Shown: positions 31,989 through 32,304 of the stretch, one piece after another
How positions within the stretch are numbered: the stretch's first letter is position 1
Layout: every line of letters starts with the position of its first letter
Assembly: GCA_016792805.1 (NCBI GenBank)
Contig: JAEUHX010000040.1
Coordinates: 1-32,304 of the forward strand
Length of the DNA stretch: 32,304 nucleotides
Direction of reading: 5' to 3'
Source: Planctomycetota bacterium
GTDB taxonomy: Bacteria; Planctomycetota; UBA1135; JACQFD01
Position numbers and translations under genes: made by a program
The notes under the pieces: generated by a model
The model's database searches: none
The model's input: the letters and a program-made list of their open reading frames with translations, nothing else
Told to the model about the DNA's origin: nothing

Positions 31989-32096
31989 GCCGACCCCACT
32001 TAAGGAATACTGTTCAGCGCAAGTGCCGACCCCACTTCAGGAATACTACTCAGTGGACGCGCCGAAAATACTTTTAAGAATACTGTTCAGCGCGAA
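31989..32096 (-). repeat. 36-bp tandem repeat array, right flank of the island
   Basis: Units start at 31989, 32025 and 32061, 36 bases apart. The first two begin GCCGACCCCACTT, the reverse complement of the left-array core, followed by a GGAATACT-type segment; the third is diverged. The array is therefore the left array's relative in opposite orientation. Confidence 0.8.
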
Positions 32097-32130
32097 TCCA
32101 AACCGTACAAAGCGACTGGCAAATTGCGCG

Positions 32131-32297
32131 CGCCATTGCCTCGCATCTGCGGAACTCGCCGCGCCAAGACCGACCCACGCCCCATTCCAAGCCGTCGCGC
32201 ATGTGTGAAGGCGAACGTTGGCCAGAATCTGTAAACCTTGCCGTAGGGCGCGGGCATCGCCCGCGACGATTCGGCGGCGCATGCGCCGCCGGATGAA
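32131..32297 (+). repeat. Structured direct repeat, copy 2
   Basis: This is the second copy of the 31759-31925 element. It has the same 78-base head, a different middle, the same CGCGGGC-ATC-GCCCGCG hairpin, and a terminal 20-base palindrome at 32272-32291 with different arms but the same GCATGC centre. The window ends 7 bases later, so further copies may follow. Confidence 0.85.
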
Positions 32298-32304
32298 GCA
32301 TCGC

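Larger units (their letters stand above)
31407..32009. repeat. Inverted repeat pair bounding a 603-bp palindromic block
   Basis: Positions 31407-31443 and 31973-32009 are near-perfect reverse complements over 37 bases, differing mainly at four or so positions. Each contains AAGTGGGGTCGGCGCG or its complement. They bound a gene-free block, as terminal inverted repeats would, but no transposase is present and no target duplication was identified. Confidence 0.75.

Noticed and set aside
31407..32009. Insertion sequence bounded by terminal inverted repeats
   Set aside because: No transposase or remnant is encoded inside and no flanking target duplication was seen; it is reported only as a repeat block.
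31298..32301. Several overlapping open frames of 60-300 codons in the right-end island
   Set aside because: They occur on both strands, follow inverted and direct repeats, and are Arg/Ala-rich products of GC-rich sequence with no domain similarity.

Overview
This is a GC-rich bacterial chromosome segment with about 28 recognisable protein genes, two tRNA genes and a gene-free repeat island at the right end. The canonical block rpsB-tsf-pyrH-frr, thrC, lgt and ordinary tRNAs mark it as chromosomal rather than plasmid or phage. A secreted FG-GAP protein with a Cys-containing C-terminal domain, carboxypeptidase-regulatory-like surface proteins and a bacterial Pus10-like protein suggest a Planctomycetota-type organism. 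That assignment is an inference from gene style and is not proven.

Layout. (1) Positions 1-1190: the tail of an unidentified protein, then a markedly lower-GC gene without a signal peptide. (2) 1346-4333 (+): a tightly overlapping molybdate operon, HTH/TOBE regulator-modA-modB-modC. (3) 4343-4420 (-): tRNA-Glu. (4) 4519-8669 (+): two different D-Ala-D-Ala-ligase-like ATP-grasp enzymes, a GNAT acetyltransferase and a KamA-type radical SAM lysine 2,3-aminomutase. This is the best candidate for an undescribed pathway, possibly one making a beta-lysine-containing, acetylated or peptide-like small molecule. (5) 8885-11131 (-): an AraC regulator, an orphan EboE-like metabolite traffic protein and tRNA-Lys. 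(6) 11228-12892 (+): the FG-GAP secreted protein. (7) 12953-19811 (-): frr, pyrH, tsf, a terminator, rpsB, a GGPP-synthase-like prenyltransferase and a large alkaline-phosphatase-superfamily enzyme.

(8) 19837-22593 (+): a membrane-anchored surface protein, a FabZ-like dehydratase and an EamA transporter. (9) 22603-24092 (-): a short Pus10-like pseudouridine synthase translationally coupled to a membrane protein, with lgt (24082-24942, +) diverging from it. (10) 24973-26370: a degenerate receiver-domain protein facing a divergent RNase-HII-like protein. (11) 26418-28810 (-): thrC and an orphan solute-binding protein with a C-terminal membrane anchor. (12) 28945-31276 (+): a UDP-galactopyranose-mutase/protoporphyrinogen-oxidase-like flavoprotein and a family-2 glycosyltransferase, probably for surface glycans. 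(13) 31277-32304: no credible gene. It contains tandem 38-bp and 36-bp repeats in opposite orientation, nested inverted repeats and two copies of a roughly 165-bp structured repeat whose terminal hairpin shows compensatory base changes.
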